A DNA stretch of 33,138 nucleotides from Lachnospiraceae bacterium (GTDB lineage: Bacteria > Bacillota > Clostridia > Lachnospirales > Lachnospiraceae): contig JAFSGY010000003.1 of assembly GCA_017440575.1 (NCBI GenBank), positions 1 to 33,138 on the forward strand. Direction: 5' to 3'. The notes under the pieces are model-generated. The model was not told the origin of the DNA, searched no databases, and was given only the letters and a program-made list of their open reading frames with translations. Numbering within the stretch: the first letter of the stretch is position 1; each line of letters opens with the position of its first letter. This document shows, piece by piece, positions 22,465 to 29,962 of this stretch. The translations under genes and the position numbers were made by a program.

Positions 22465-23259
22465 ATGAAAATAGGATTTATTGGTTTAGGAAACATGGCA
22501 ACCGCAATGATTGGCGGTATTTTAGGGAAGGGACTGTATACAAAGGCAGATATTATTGGTTCTGATAAGATGCAGGCAACAGCAGATAATGCAAAAGAAA
22601 AGTTTGGAATCACAACCTATGGGGATAACAAAGAGGTAGTAAAAAATGCAGATATTATTGTCTTTGCGGTAAAGCCAATCTTTTTACCAGAGGTTATTGC
22701 AGAGATTAAGGATGAGATGACAATGGACAAGCTTATTATTTCCATTGTTGCAGGTAAGAGTATCGCATGGATTGAGGAGGCATTTGATAAGCAGATTCGT
22801 CTGGTGCGTTGTATGCCGAATACACCAGCCTTTGTGGGAGAGGGATGTACAGCAATTTGTCTGAACTCCTCTGCAACCAAGGAGGATGAGAAGCTTGCTC
22901 TCGACATTATGAATAGCTTTGGTAAGGCAAGTGTTGTAATGGAGCATCTTATGGATGCTGTTGTGGGTGTCAGCGGAAGTTCACCAGCATATGTTTTTAT
23001 GTTCATTGAGGCAATGGCAGATGCGGCAGTTCTTGCCGGAATGCCAAGAGCGCAGGCGTATGAATTTGCAGCTCAGTCTGTTCTTGGAAGTGCTAAGATG
23101 GTGCTGGAAACGGGAAAGCATCCGGCTGATTTGAAGGATATGGTATGCTCACCGGGAGGAACTACCATCGAAGCTGTTAAGGTATTAGAGGAAAAGGGCT
23201 TTCGAGCAGCAGTTATAGATGCAATTGGAGCCTGTGTAGAGAAATCGAAAAATTTATAA
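22465..23259 (+). CDS. proC: Pyrroline-5-carboxylate reductase
   Basis: Last step of proline synthesis: reduces 1-pyrroline-5-carboxylate with NAD(P)H. Rossmann motif GFIGLGNMATAMIGG at the N-terminus, FAVKP, RCMPNTPAFVGEG, VSGSSPAYVFMFIEA and the C-terminal signature around DMVCSPGGTTIEAVKVLEE. 264 residues, normal. AAAAGGAGAG precedes the ATG. It ends the ktrB-to-proC run; the possible terminator downstream (23319-23353) doubles as part of the next promoter. Confidence 0.96.
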   Translation: MKIGFIGLGNMATAMIGGILGKGLYTKADIIGSDKMQATADNAKEKFGITTYGDNKEVVKNADIIVFAVKPIFLPEVIAEIKDEMTMDKLIISIVAGKSIAWIEEAFDKQIRLVRCMPNTPAFVGEGCTAICLNSSATKEDEKLALDIMNSFGKASVVMEHLMDAVVGVSGSSPAYVFMFIEAMADAAVLAGMPRAQAYEFAAQSVLGSAKMVLETGKHPADLKDMVCSPGGTTIEAVKVLEEKGFRAAVIDAIGACVEKSKNL

Positions 23260-23318
23260 GGGAATAAAAACACATCCTAGCATTTGGTAAAAAGTTAGAA
23301 TATTTTTGTGAATTTTTA

Positions 23319-23353
23319 AAAGAGTCCGAAACTTGACAAGAGACGGACTCTTT
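23319..23353 (+). terminator. Possible proC terminator
   Basis: AAAGAGTCCG (23319-23328) and CGGACTCTTT (23344-23353) form a perfect 10-bp stem with a 15-nt loop. The T-tail is short (the arm ends in TTTG), so termination may be partial. Confidence 0.5.
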
Positions 23354-23361
23354 GTTAATAT
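23333..23361 (+). promoter_or_regulatory. Promoter of the SleB-like hydrolase gene
   Basis: TTGACA (23333-23338), 17-bp spacer, TAATAT (23356-23361). The -35 box lies in the loop, and the spacer in the right arm, of the inverted repeat 23319-23353. The transcript would have a leader of about 260 nt that includes the 134-bp element. Confidence 0.7.
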
Positions 23362-23476
23362 ATGGATTTGTAATGAGTGTTAACAATTACGTAATATTTG
23401 TTATTAGGAATGTATAATTTATGTAAATAATAGTAACAATGAAGAATAATTTCCGAAGTTTTTTATGGAAATCAAG

Positions 23477-23610
23477 GTAACTGTTCAGTAGGAATACGCA
23501 TTTACTGCGGATTCCGTAAGAAAATGTAGTTTGTATAAGCAAAAATCCTATTTGCGAAGCAAATTTAAGATGGATTTTTGCATGTAACTATGAAGGTAAT
23601 GAATAGTTAC
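23477..23610 (+). mobile_element. 134-bp MITE-like element with 8-bp target duplication
   Basis: The ends GTAACTGTTC (23477-23486) and GAATAGTTAC (23601-23610) are inverted repeats (9 of 10). Perfect direct repeats AAATCAAG lie at 23469-23476 and 23611-23618. The interior folds into three hairpins: 23491-23515 (GGAAT/ATTCC ends), 23539-23581 (GCAAAAATCC/GGATTTTTGC enclosing TTTGCGAAGCAAA), and the 27-bp palindromic right end (23584-23610). It has no coding capacity. The right duplication overlaps the AAGGAG ribosome-binding site of the following gene. GTAA ends and 8-bp duplications are known from IS66-family elements, which might mobilise it; that link is inference. Confidence 0.8.
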
Positions 23611-23627
23611 AAATCAAGGAGATTAGT

Positions 23628-24722
23628 ATGAAAGCGAATTGCCAAAGGTGGAGAAGTCTTTTTTCCGCAGTAACTTTTTCCGTAGTGTTGTGTGCCACAT
23701 CGATGAGTGTATTAGCAGATGATACAAAAGCAGAAGTAAGGGAGATACCATTAAGTGCAGGTGCAGCGCTTCTGCTAGATATGGATGTCGCAACAACTGA
23801 TGAAGAAATTGTTGAAATTGTTAAGAACAATACAAAAGCCAATGTATCCACCAAAACGATAACCAAGCAGGAGGAATCCACTCTTGTTATGGCGAAGGTG
23901 AATGAGTATGTGAATATTCGTAAGGAAGCTAATCAGGATTCAGAAAAGCTTGGTGTGTTATACAAGGATTGTGGCGGTCATGTTGTAGAACGTCAGGGAG
24001 AATGGTCGAAGATTCAGTCAGGTGATGTTACGGGCTGGGTTAAGGATCAGTACCTGTATTTTGGTCATGAGGCTGAGCAGCTTGCAGAAGAGGTAGGAAT
24101 GCTGGTAGCATATGCACAGACAGATACCTTGCGAGTACGCAAGGAAGCAAGTCTGGAAGGCGGAGTGCTTGGATTGCTTTCAAAGGGTGAAGCACTAGAA
24201 GCTATTAAAGAGCAGGACGACTGGGTAGAAGTAAGCTATGAGGGTACAACAGGATACGTTTCCGCAGAGTATGTTAAGGTTGAGTTTGATATCGATGATG
24301 CGGAATCCATGGAAGAGATTCGTGCAAGAGAAAAGGCAGAAGCAGAGGCGAAAAGACATCAGCAGAAAGCAGCTGTATTAGCCACAGCTTCAGAACTGCA
24401 GATTCTTGCTGCGCTTATTCAGTGTGAGGCTGGTGGAGAACCATATGAAGGTCAGGTTGCAGTTGGTTCAGTTGTAATGAACCGTGTCAGATGTGCGGCT
24501 TATCCTAATACCGTTACAGAGGTTATCTATGCATCTGGACAATTTACACCGGCTGTTACAGGTAAGCTTGACAGAGTGGTATTAAGTGGAAATATTAAGC
24601 CATCCTGTCTTCAGGCAGCTCAGGAAGTATTAAATGGTGTTACAAATGTAGGAGATGCATTGCATTTCAGACGAGTAGGTAATAAGCAGGGAATTATTAT
24701 TGGAAATCATGTATTCTGGTAA
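23628..24722 (+). CDS. Secreted SH3-domain cell wall hydrolase (SleB-type)
   Basis: Probable peptidoglycan hydrolase or lytic transglycosylase related to the spore-cortex enzyme SleB. 364 residues: signal peptide (1 to about 31, cleavage near SVLADD), a threonine/lysine-rich linker, two bacterial SH3 domains (about 86-145, VNEYVNIRKEANQ; about 158-222, TDTLRVRKEASLE), a Glu/Ala/Lys helical linker (about 228-255), and a Hydrolase_2 domain (about 260-364) with LIQCEAGGEPYEGQVAVGSVVMNRV, in which Glu267 is the likely catalytic acid. Despite SleB kinship it may act on the vegetative wall. The leader carries a 134-bp insertion immediately before the ribosome-binding site, and a terminator follows. 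Confidence 0.92.
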   Translation: MKANCQRWRSLFSAVTFSVVLCATSMSVLADDTKAEVREIPLSAGAALLLDMDVATTDEEIVEIVKNNTKANVSTKTITKQEESTLVMAKVNEYVNIRKEANQDSEKLGVLYKDCGGHVVERQGEWSKIQSGDVTGWVKDQYLYFGHEAEQLAEEVGMLVAYAQTDTLRVRKEASLEGGVLGLLSKGEALEAIKEQDDWVEVSYEGTTGYVSAEYVKVEFDIDDAESMEEIRAREKAEAEAKRHQQKAAVLATASELQILAALIQCEAGGEPYEGQVAVGSVVMNRVRCAAYPNTVTEVIYASGQFTPAVTGKLDRVVLSGNIKPSCLQAAQEVLNGVTNVGDALHFRRVGNKQGIIIGNHVFW

Positions 24723-24733
24723 TAGCAATATAG

Positions 24734-24768
24734 AGATGTAAGGTAGTAAAAAACCTTGCATCTTTTTA
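24734..24768 (+). terminator. Terminator of the SleB-like gene
   Basis: An 11-bp stem (24734-24744 with 24753-24763, one G-U pair), 8-nt loop, then five Ts. Confidence 0.88.
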
Positions 24769-24792
24769 TTTACATGCTTTATTCTAATAATC

Positions 24793-24821
24793 TTGCCCAT
24801 GATGGAAAAACGTAGTAGAAT
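24793..24821 (+). promoter_or_regulatory. Possible argF promoter
   Basis: TTGCCC (24793-24798), 17-bp spacer, TAGAAT (24816-24821). Transcription would start at about 24828, placing the 26-bp element at the very 5' end of the mRNA. Confidence 0.45.
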
Positions 24822-24834
24822 GGAAAGTAGCTTT

Positions 24835-24860
24835 GTTACGGGAGTGTATCGAACAGTAAC
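24835..24860 (+). mobile_element. 26-bp palindromic mini-insertion with 9-bp target duplication
   Basis: The element runs GTTACGGGAG ... CGAACAGTAAC with GTTAC/GTAAC ends. AGTAGCTTT occurs immediately before (24826-24834) and immediately after it (24861-24869). It shares length, ends and the GAACAGTAAC right half with the element at 5890-5915. It lies 34 bp before the argF start codon. Confidence 0.7.
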
Positions 24861-24894
24861 AGTAGCTTTTGAAAGCGAGAAATGGAGGAGAATT

Positions 24895-25884
24895 ATGGAT
24901 TTAAAAGGACGTCATTTTTTAACACTGAAGGATTTTACAGCAGAAGAGATTGTCTATCTGGTAGACCTTGCAGCTTCTTACAAAGAGAAGAAAAAGAACG
25001 GAATCGCTCATGATACATTAAGAGGGAAAAATGTTGCATTGATTTTCGAGAAGACAAGTACACGTACCAGATGTTCTTTTGAAGTAGCTGCTCATGACTT
25101 AGGTATGGGAACCACTTATCTTGAGCCAGCAAGTTCTCAGATTGGCAAGAAGGAAAGTATTGCAGATACCGCAAGAGTTCTTGGAAGAATGTATGAAGGT
25201 ATTGAATATAGAGGGTTTGAACAGACTATTGTTGAGGAGCTTGCAAAGTATGCAGGTGTCCCAGTATGGAATGGTTTGACCAATGAGTATCATCCAACAC
25301 AGATGTTAGCTGATTTATTAACCATTAGAGAGCATTTTGGAAGATACAAGGGTATTAAGCTTACCTATATGGGAGATGCACGTTATAACATGGCAAATTC
25401 TCTTATGATTATGTGTTCTAAGCTTGGTATGCATTTTACAGCGTGCACTAACAAGGCATATTTCCCAGATTCTGAGCTTGTAGCATTATGTCAGGAATAT
25501 GCAAAAGAATCCGGTGCTACCATAACCTTAACAGAAGATGCATTGGCAGGAACAAAGGATGTAGATGTTGTTTATACTGATGTATGGGTATCCATGGGTG
25601 AACCGGAAGAAGTATGGGAGGAGCGTATCAAGGTGCTTTCGCCATATAAGGTTACTAAGGAGATTATGCAGAACGCAGGAGAGCAGGCTATCTTCTTACA
25701 TTGTCTTCCTGCATTCCATGACTTAAAGACCAAGGTAGGTAAGGAACAAGGCGAGAAATATGGCTTTACAGAGCTTGAAGTAACGGATGAGGTATTCGAA
25801 TCTGCGCAGTCAAAAGTATTTGATGAAGCTGAGAACCGTATGCATACCATTAAGGCAGTTATGGCAGCTACATTAGGAGCATAA
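24895..25884 (+). CDS. argF: Ornithine carbamoyltransferase
   Basis: Makes citrulline from ornithine and carbamoyl phosphate. STRTRCSFE binds carbamoyl phosphate, [11 protein letters not shown] follows, and [10 protein letters not shown] with its cysteine is the ornithine-site signature that separates it from aspartate carbamoyltransferase. 329 residues. The ATG at 24895 has GGAGGAG upstream and the family N-terminus ([14 protein letters not shown]); a frame from 24793 would translate the leader and insertion. It may serve biosynthesis or the catabolic arginine deiminase route; no other arg genes are nearby. It begins a tightly spaced five-gene run through dusB. Confidence 0.96.
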   Translation: MDLKGRHFLTLKDFTAEEIVYLVDLAASYKEKKKNGIAHDTLRGKNVALIFEKTSTRTRCSFEVAAHDLGMGTTYLEPASSQIGKKESIADTARVLGRMYEGIEYRGFEQTIVEELAKYAGVPVWNGLTNEYHPTQMLADLLTIREHFGRYKGIKLTYMGDARYNMANSLMIMCSKLGMHFTACTNKAYFPDSELVALCQEYAKESGATITLTEDALAGTKDVDVVYTDVWVSMGEPEEVWEERIKVLSPYKVTKEIMQNAGEQAIFLHCLPAFHDLKTKVGKEQGEKYGFTELEVTDEVFESAQSKVFDEAENRMHTIKAVMAATLGA

Positions 25885-25890
25885 TCGTTC

Positions 25891-26691
25891 ATGGATAGAG
25901 AGAGATTAGCAGGTCTGATAGTAGATAATACAGCTTGGCTTGCAAGGAATCTGTTTTTTTACGAAGAAACAGGTTCGACCAATGAAGATATAAAGCAGTT
26001 AGCAAAGGAGGGTGCCGCTGACGGTACTCTCGTTGTTGCTGATATGCAGACAGCAGGACGAGGCAGACGAGGCAGGGATTGGTTTTCACCAAAAGGTGAG
26101 TCTATTTATATGTCATTGTTGCTTCGGCCAAAGTGTATGCCGAATCAGGCATCTGCACTGACACTTGTTATGGCGCTTGCTGTGCTAGAGGCGATAGAAG
26201 AAATTGTTCCCGGTATGTGTGGCATTAAGTGGCCGAATGATATTGTGATAAATGGCAAAAAGGTCTGTGGAATCCTGACAGAGATGGGATTAAAGCATAA
26301 CGAAATTGACTACGTGGTAATTGGAGTGGGCATAAATGTGAACCAAAGCTCTTTTGCAGAAGAAATAGCTACGACAGCCACATCCATAGCGTTAGAGTGT
26401 GGAACGAAGATGGAACGTGCAGAACTGATTGGGCGTGTATTGTATTATTTTGAACAGGAATATGCCCGGTTCGAGAAGACTTATGATTTGACAGGATTGG
26501 TAGACAGATACAATCAGTACTTGCTGAATAAAGAGCGTCAAGTACGAGTATTAGATCCAAAAGGTGAGTATGAAGGTATAGCGCTTGGTATCAATTCGCA
26601 GGGTGAACTTTTGGTAAAGTGTCAGAGTGGCGAGATGATAGAGGTCTATGCTGGAGAAGTATCAGTACGTGGTATTTACGGATATGTTTAG
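25891..26691 (+). CDS. birA: Biotin-[acetyl-CoA-carboxylase] ligase, group I
   Basis: Attaches biotin to the biotin carrier protein via biotinoyl-AMP. The 266 residues hold only the catalytic (about 20-215) and C-terminal SH3-like domains. TGSTNED, GRGRRGRDW (the biotinoyl-AMP loop) and KWPNDI are intact. It lacks the N-terminal winged helix of bifunctional BirA, so it cannot itself be the biotin-operon repressor. AGGAG at the end of argF serves as ribosome-binding site, 6 bp separate the genes, and translational coupling is likely. Confidence 0.94.
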   Translation: MDRERLAGLIVDNTAWLARNLFFYEETGSTNEDIKQLAKEGAADGTLVVADMQTAGRGRRGRDWFSPKGESIYMSLLLRPKCMPNQASALTLVMALAVLEAIEEIVPGMCGIKWPNDIVINGKKVCGILTEMGLKHNEIDYVVIGVGINVNQSSFAEEIATTATSIALECGTKMERAELIGRVLYYFEQEYARFEKTYDLTGLVDRYNQYLLNKERQVRVLDPKGEYEGIALGINSQGELLVKCQSGEMIEVYAGEVSVRGIYGYV

Positions 26692-26705
26692 TGGAGGTTG
26701 TTTAG

Positions 26706-27065
26706 GTGGAAGCGAATAACAATCGTATTGTTTTATGCGGTGCGAATGCATATGATAAAAAGTATTATTTTAATGAACAGTTTAAGGGAATCCCGGCATC
26801 CATTCAGGAGGAGCTGCATATTATGTGCGTGCTTTTCACAGAGGAAGTGGGCGGTGTATTCACGATTGTATTTGAAGAGGATGGAAGTGTCAGCTTTGAT
26901 ACGGAATCCTATGAAGAGGATATTTTGTATGATGAGGTGAGCAGTGGGCTTTTGATTCATGACATGAAGATTAAGCGCAAGGAGCTGTTAGAGTCACTTA
27001 GCATGTATTATAGAGTATTTGTTTTGCAAGAGCCTTTGGATGAGGCACTTGGGGAAGAGAGTTAG
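26706..27065 (+). CDS. DUF6145-like small protein of unknown function
   Basis: A 119-residue acidic cytoplasmic protein; I recognise it as the type annotated DUF6145 in Lachnospiraceae (VLCGANAYDKKYYFNE, then EELHIMCVLFTEEVGG and EEDGSVSFDTE). Function unknown. Start is GTG at 26706, supported by GGAGG at 26693-26697 with 8-nt spacing; no ATG is better placed. It sits between birA (14 bp) and coaX (3 bp), so it is firmly within the operon. The position hints at a housekeeping or cofactor-related role, but nothing in the sequence shows one. Confidence 0.8.
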   Translation: MEANNNRIVLCGANAYDKKYYFNEQFKGIPASIQEELHIMCVLFTEEVGGVFTIVFEEDGSVSFDTESYEEDILYDEVSSGLLIHDMKIKRKELLESLSMYYRVFVLQEPLDEALGEES

Positions 27066-27068
27066 TGT

Positions 27069-27839
27069 ATGGTTTTAGTAGTTGATGTAGGAAATACCAA
27101 TGCTACATTTGGTGTATATGATGGGAAAGAACTTGTAACGACCTTTCGTCTGATGTCAAAGACACCTAGGACATCCGATGAATATGGTGTCTTAATTACA
27201 GAGATGCTTAATAAGAATCAGATTGCGATAAAGAATATCACAGGCGTTATTGTAGCCAGTGTAGTTCCTAATATTATGCATTCTCTGACAGGTGGTATTA
27301 GACGCTATGTAAATGAAAAGATTCTGACGGTAGGTGCAGGAGTTAAGACAGGAATCAAGATTGTAACAGAGAATCCAAAGGAAATTGGTTGCGACAGAGT
27401 AGTAGATGCGGTAGCTGCTTATGAAATATATGGTGGACCTGTTCTTGTAATTGATTATGGTACAGCGACTACTTATGACTTGGTAACAGCAGATGGCTGC
27501 TTTGCAGCAGGAATTACAGCTCCGGGTATTCGTATCTCTGCAAAAGCTTTATGGGAAGGTACCGCTAAGCTTCCAGAGATTGAGATTAAGAAGCCGGCAT
27601 CTATTTTAGCACAGGAAACCATTTCCAGTATGCAGGCAGGACTTGTATATGGTCAGATTGGACAGACTGAGTATATTATTCAGCGTGTGAAAAAGGAAAC
27701 TGGTTATGATAATCTCAAGGTTGTTGCAACTGGAGGACTTGGACGAATCATTGCTGAGGAAACTTCTATGATTCAGGAGTACAACAGCTCTTTGACCTTA
27801 GAGGGACTCAGAATCATTTATGAGAAGAATAACAGGTAA
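27069..27839 (+). CDS. coaX: Type III pantothenate kinase
   Basis: First step of coenzyme A synthesis from pantothenate; the CoaX type is not feedback-inhibited by CoA. ASKHA fold with [11 protein letters not shown] (phosphate 1 motif with the catalytic Asp), [13 protein letters not shown] (pantothenate/dimer interface), DYGTATTYD (phosphate 2) and ATGGLGRII. 256 residues, normal. It follows the DUF6145-like gene by 3 bp and precedes dusB by 5 bp. Its clustering with birA is common in Firmicutes. Confidence 0.96.
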   Translation: MVLVVDVGNTNATFGVYDGKELVTTFRLMSKTPRTSDEYGVLITEMLNKNQIAIKNITGVIVASVVPNIMHSLTGGIRRYVNEKILTVGAGVKTGIKIVTENPKEIGCDRVVDAVAAYEIYGGPVLVIDYGTATTYDLVTADGCFAAGITAPGIRISAKALWEGTAKLPEIEIKKPASILAQETISSMQAGLVYGQIGQTEYIIQRVKKETGYDNLKVVATGGLGRIIAEETSMIQEYNSSLTLEGLRIIYEKNNR

Positions 27840-27844
27840 TAGTA

Positions 27845-28807
27845 ATGGAGTTAAAAATAGGGAATGTAACCCTTGAAAATAATGTGATTCTTGCACCGAT
27901 GGCAGGGGTCACAGACTTGCCATTCCGACTCTTGTGTAAAGAGCAAGGGGCAGGACTTTTATGTATGGAGATGGTAAGTGCCAAGGCAGTACATTATAAT
28001 AATAAAAATACAGAGGCACTGATGGAGATTCATCCTGATGAGCAGCCGGTTTCTTTACAGCTATTTGGTTCTGAGCCGGATATTATGGCAGAAACGGCAG
28101 CAAGAATTGAGGAGCGTCCCTTTGCTATTTTAGATGTCAATATGGGCTGTCCCGTTCCGAAGGTGGTAAATAACCATGAGGGAAGCGCTCTGATGAAGGA
28201 GCCAAAGCTTGTCGGGGAAATCGTAACAGCTATGGTAAAGGCGGTAAAAAAGCCAGTAACTGTTAAGATACGAAAAGGCTTTGATGATGACCATGTCAAT
28301 GCGGTTGAAATAGCAAAAATCATTGAGGCAAGCGGAGCTGCTGCCATTGCGGTACATGGCAGAACCAGAGAACAGTATTATTCCGGCAAGGCGGACTGGG
28401 ATATTATCCGTCAGGTGAAGGGAGCAGTAAAGATTCCGGTTATTGGAAACGGAGATGTGACAGATGCCGTTTCTGCGAAAAAAATGATGGATGAGACAGG
28501 CTGTGACGGCATTATGATAGGTCGTGCAAGCCGTGGAAACCCTTGGATTTTTAAGGAAATTACACAGTATCTGGACACCGGAATCTTGCCAGAGCGCCCA
28601 TCGATGGAAGAGGTACGAAATACCATTCTGCGTCATGCGGCATTGCAGCTGGAATTCAAGGGTGAGTATACCGGAATCCGCGAGATGCGAAAGCATGTAG
28701 CGTGGTATACCGCAGGCTATCCGCATTCTGCAAAGCTTAGACGCATGGTAAACGAGATGGAGACATTTGCGGAACTGGAAGAGAGTATTTGTGATATATT
28801 TCGGTAA
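27845..28807 (+). CDS. dusB: tRNA-dihydrouridine synthase (DusB type)
   Basis: FMN-dependent reductase that makes dihydrouridine in tRNA. TIM barrel with APMAGVTDLPFR at the N-terminus, NMGCPVPKVV with the catalytic Cys102, KIRKGFDDDH, HGRTREQYYSGKADW, IGNGDV and GIMIGRASRGNPW (FMN phosphate), then the C-terminal helical domain. 320 residues. DusB is favoured over other bacterial Dus types by this motif set, and it is the usual Firmicute form. Last gene of the argF run; a terminator follows at 28893. Confidence 0.93.
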   Translation: MELKIGNVTLENNVILAPMAGVTDLPFRLLCKEQGAGLLCMEMVSAKAVHYNNKNTEALMEIHPDEQPVSLQLFGSEPDIMAETAARIEERPFAILDVNMGCPVPKVVNNHEGSALMKEPKLVGEIVTAMVKAVKKPVTVKIRKGFDDDHVNAVEIAKIIEASGAAAIAVHGRTREQYYSGKADWDIIRQVKGAVKIPVIGNGDVTDAVSAKKMMDETGCDGIMIGRASRGNPWIFKEITQYLDTGILPERPSMEEVRNTILRHAALQLEFKGEYTGIREMRKHVAWYTAGYPHSAKLRRMVNEMETFAELEESICDIFR

Positions 28808-28821
28808 ATAGCATATAAAAA

Positions 28822-28864
28822 TGCAACATAGACATGCCAAGTTGCAACATGCGCATGGACAACT
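28822..28864 (+). repeat. Two tandem 21/22-bp imperfect repeats after dusB
   Basis: TGCAACATAGACATG... and TGCAACATGCGCATG... are adjacent copies that share TGCAACAT and CATG. CAAGTTG/CAACTTG within them can also form a hairpin. They lie between the dusB stop and its terminator. Confidence 0.6.
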
Positions 28865-28892
28865 TGAATAGAGATTGGATTTATGTAATGAT

Positions 28893-28928
28893 ATAACCAG
28901 CCCAAGAGAAAACGGGCTGGTTATTTTT
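28893..28928 (+). terminator. Terminator of the argF-dusB cluster
   Basis: A perfect 11-bp stem ATAACCAGCCC/GGGCTGGTTAT (28893-28903 with 28914-28924), 10-nt loop, then TTTT. Confidence 0.9.
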
Positions 28929-28983
28929 GTAGAAGGTGTCAAGGCACATTCTATGATAAAAGGCGACAAATGGGGAGAAGAGA

Positions 28984-29445
28984 ATGCAGGTTCATTACTA
29001 CAAGGATGAAAAATTACAGGAAAACAGAGTTGAGGTTTATTTTAATAAACAAGACGAGGAGATAAAAAACCTCAGGGCATTTTTGGAGGATGACAAAGTA
29101 CTGCTTGGCAGTAAAGATAAGAGTACCAAGAGGATTTTTCCGACAGAGATTTTTTATCTGGAAATCGTAGACAGACATTGTTTTGCTTATCTGGAAAGCG
29201 ATGTGTACCAGCTGGAGATAAGCCTGAGGGATTTCTTGGAGAAATATCATACATATGGTTTTGTACAGATTGGGAAGTCCACGATAGTAAATGCGAAGAA
29301 AATAGAGCATATCGTACCGGATATCAATATGCGAATGCATTTGATTTTGGAAAATGAGGAGCGGCTTGTAGTGAATCGTAGCTACAAAAAAGAATTCATG
29401 GCACATTTGAAGGGAGAGGGAAAAGACAATGAAAATCATCAGTAA
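28984..29445 (+). CDS. LytTR-domain DNA-binding regulator
   Basis: A 153-residue transcription regulator without a receiver domain. Residues of about 48-145 are a LytTR DNA-binding domain: IFPTEIFYLEIVDRHCFAYL, the helix RDFLEKYHTYGFVQIGKSTIVNAKKI and the closing NRSYKKEFMAHL. Stand-alone LytTR proteins are commonly paired with a small membrane protein that inhibits them, and here a DUF3021 gene overlaps by 17 bp. The gene is probably autoregulated, as is usual for the type, though no binding site is evident. The frame opens about 60 bp after the preceding terminator. Confidence 0.92.
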   Translation: MQVHYYKDEKLQENRVEVYFNKQDEEIKNLRAFLEDDKVLLGSKDKSTKRIFPTEIFYLEIVDRHCFAYLESDVYQLEISLRDFLEKYHTYGFVQIGKSTIVNAKKIEHIVPDINMRMHLILENEERLVVNRSYKKEFMAHLKGEGKDNENHQ

Positions 29446-29854
29446 GAAAGAATTTATGCCAACGGTGTGTGTATGCTATACGGTATTATCGCTTGGAAAG
29501 ATTGTATTAGAGTATATGACACAAGGAAGATTTGGAAACTTTCAGGCGAATATGCTGGTTATGTTTGTAATTTCCTTAGCTGCAACCTTTGTACTTTCAC
29601 AACATTACCGGTTTGAACGATTTCCATTGCTTGCAGTCATTTTGGTGCAGTATCTGCTATTAATTGCCGGTGTGATGGGATTTATCTGGATATCAAGCTT
29701 TTGGACTGAGGTACATCCGGATGGTTATCATGATATGTTCTGGTCCTTTACGATACCGTATATAATTGGTGCAGGGGTGTATTATTTAGGACTGTTTCAT
29801 GAGATTAAAAAGGCAGATAAGCTGTTGCAGGAATATAAAGAAAATAAAATTTGA
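29429..29854 (+). CDS. DUF3021 membrane protein, partner of the LytTR regulator
   Basis: A 141-residue protein with four membrane helices (about 10-28, 40-58, 66-88 and 106-124) and a short charged C-terminal tail, the standard layout of DUF3021 proteins. It overlaps the end of the LytTR gene by 17 bp, with GAGAGGG as ribosome-binding site, so the two are translationally coupled. Such pairs are known as LytTR regulatory systems in Firmicutes, in which the membrane protein holds the regulator inactive. The signal is unknown. Confidence 0.88.
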   Translation: MKIISKKEFMPTVCVCYTVLSLGKIVLEYMTQGRFGNFQANMLVMFVISLAATFVLSQHYRFERFPLLAVILVQYLLLIAGVMGFIWISSFWTEVHPDGYHDMFWSFTIPYIIGAGVYYLGLFHEIKKADKLLQEYKENKI

Positions 29855-29962
29855 TAATATAGCAAGATAAGGTAAAAGAATTGTGTAGTAGGTATGTGTA
29901 CTTACGGCGAATATCGAAATAAAAATATTATACATATAAAGAAGGAAAGGGAGTATTGAGAG

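Larger units (their letters stand above)
23260..23627. other. Intergenic region with hairpin-embedded promoter and a 134-bp mobile element
   Basis: This 368-bp gap has no gene. In order it holds a 10-bp inverted repeat (23319-23353), a promoter whose -35 lies in that hairpin's loop (23333-23361), AT-rich DNA with an ATTACGTAAT palindrome, the mobile element (23477-23610) with its target duplications, and the ribosome-binding site of the next gene. Confidence 0.8.

Noticed and set aside
25891-26691. BirA acting as biotin-operon repressor
   Set aside because: The N-terminal winged-helix domain is absent; the protein starts directly with the catalytic domain.
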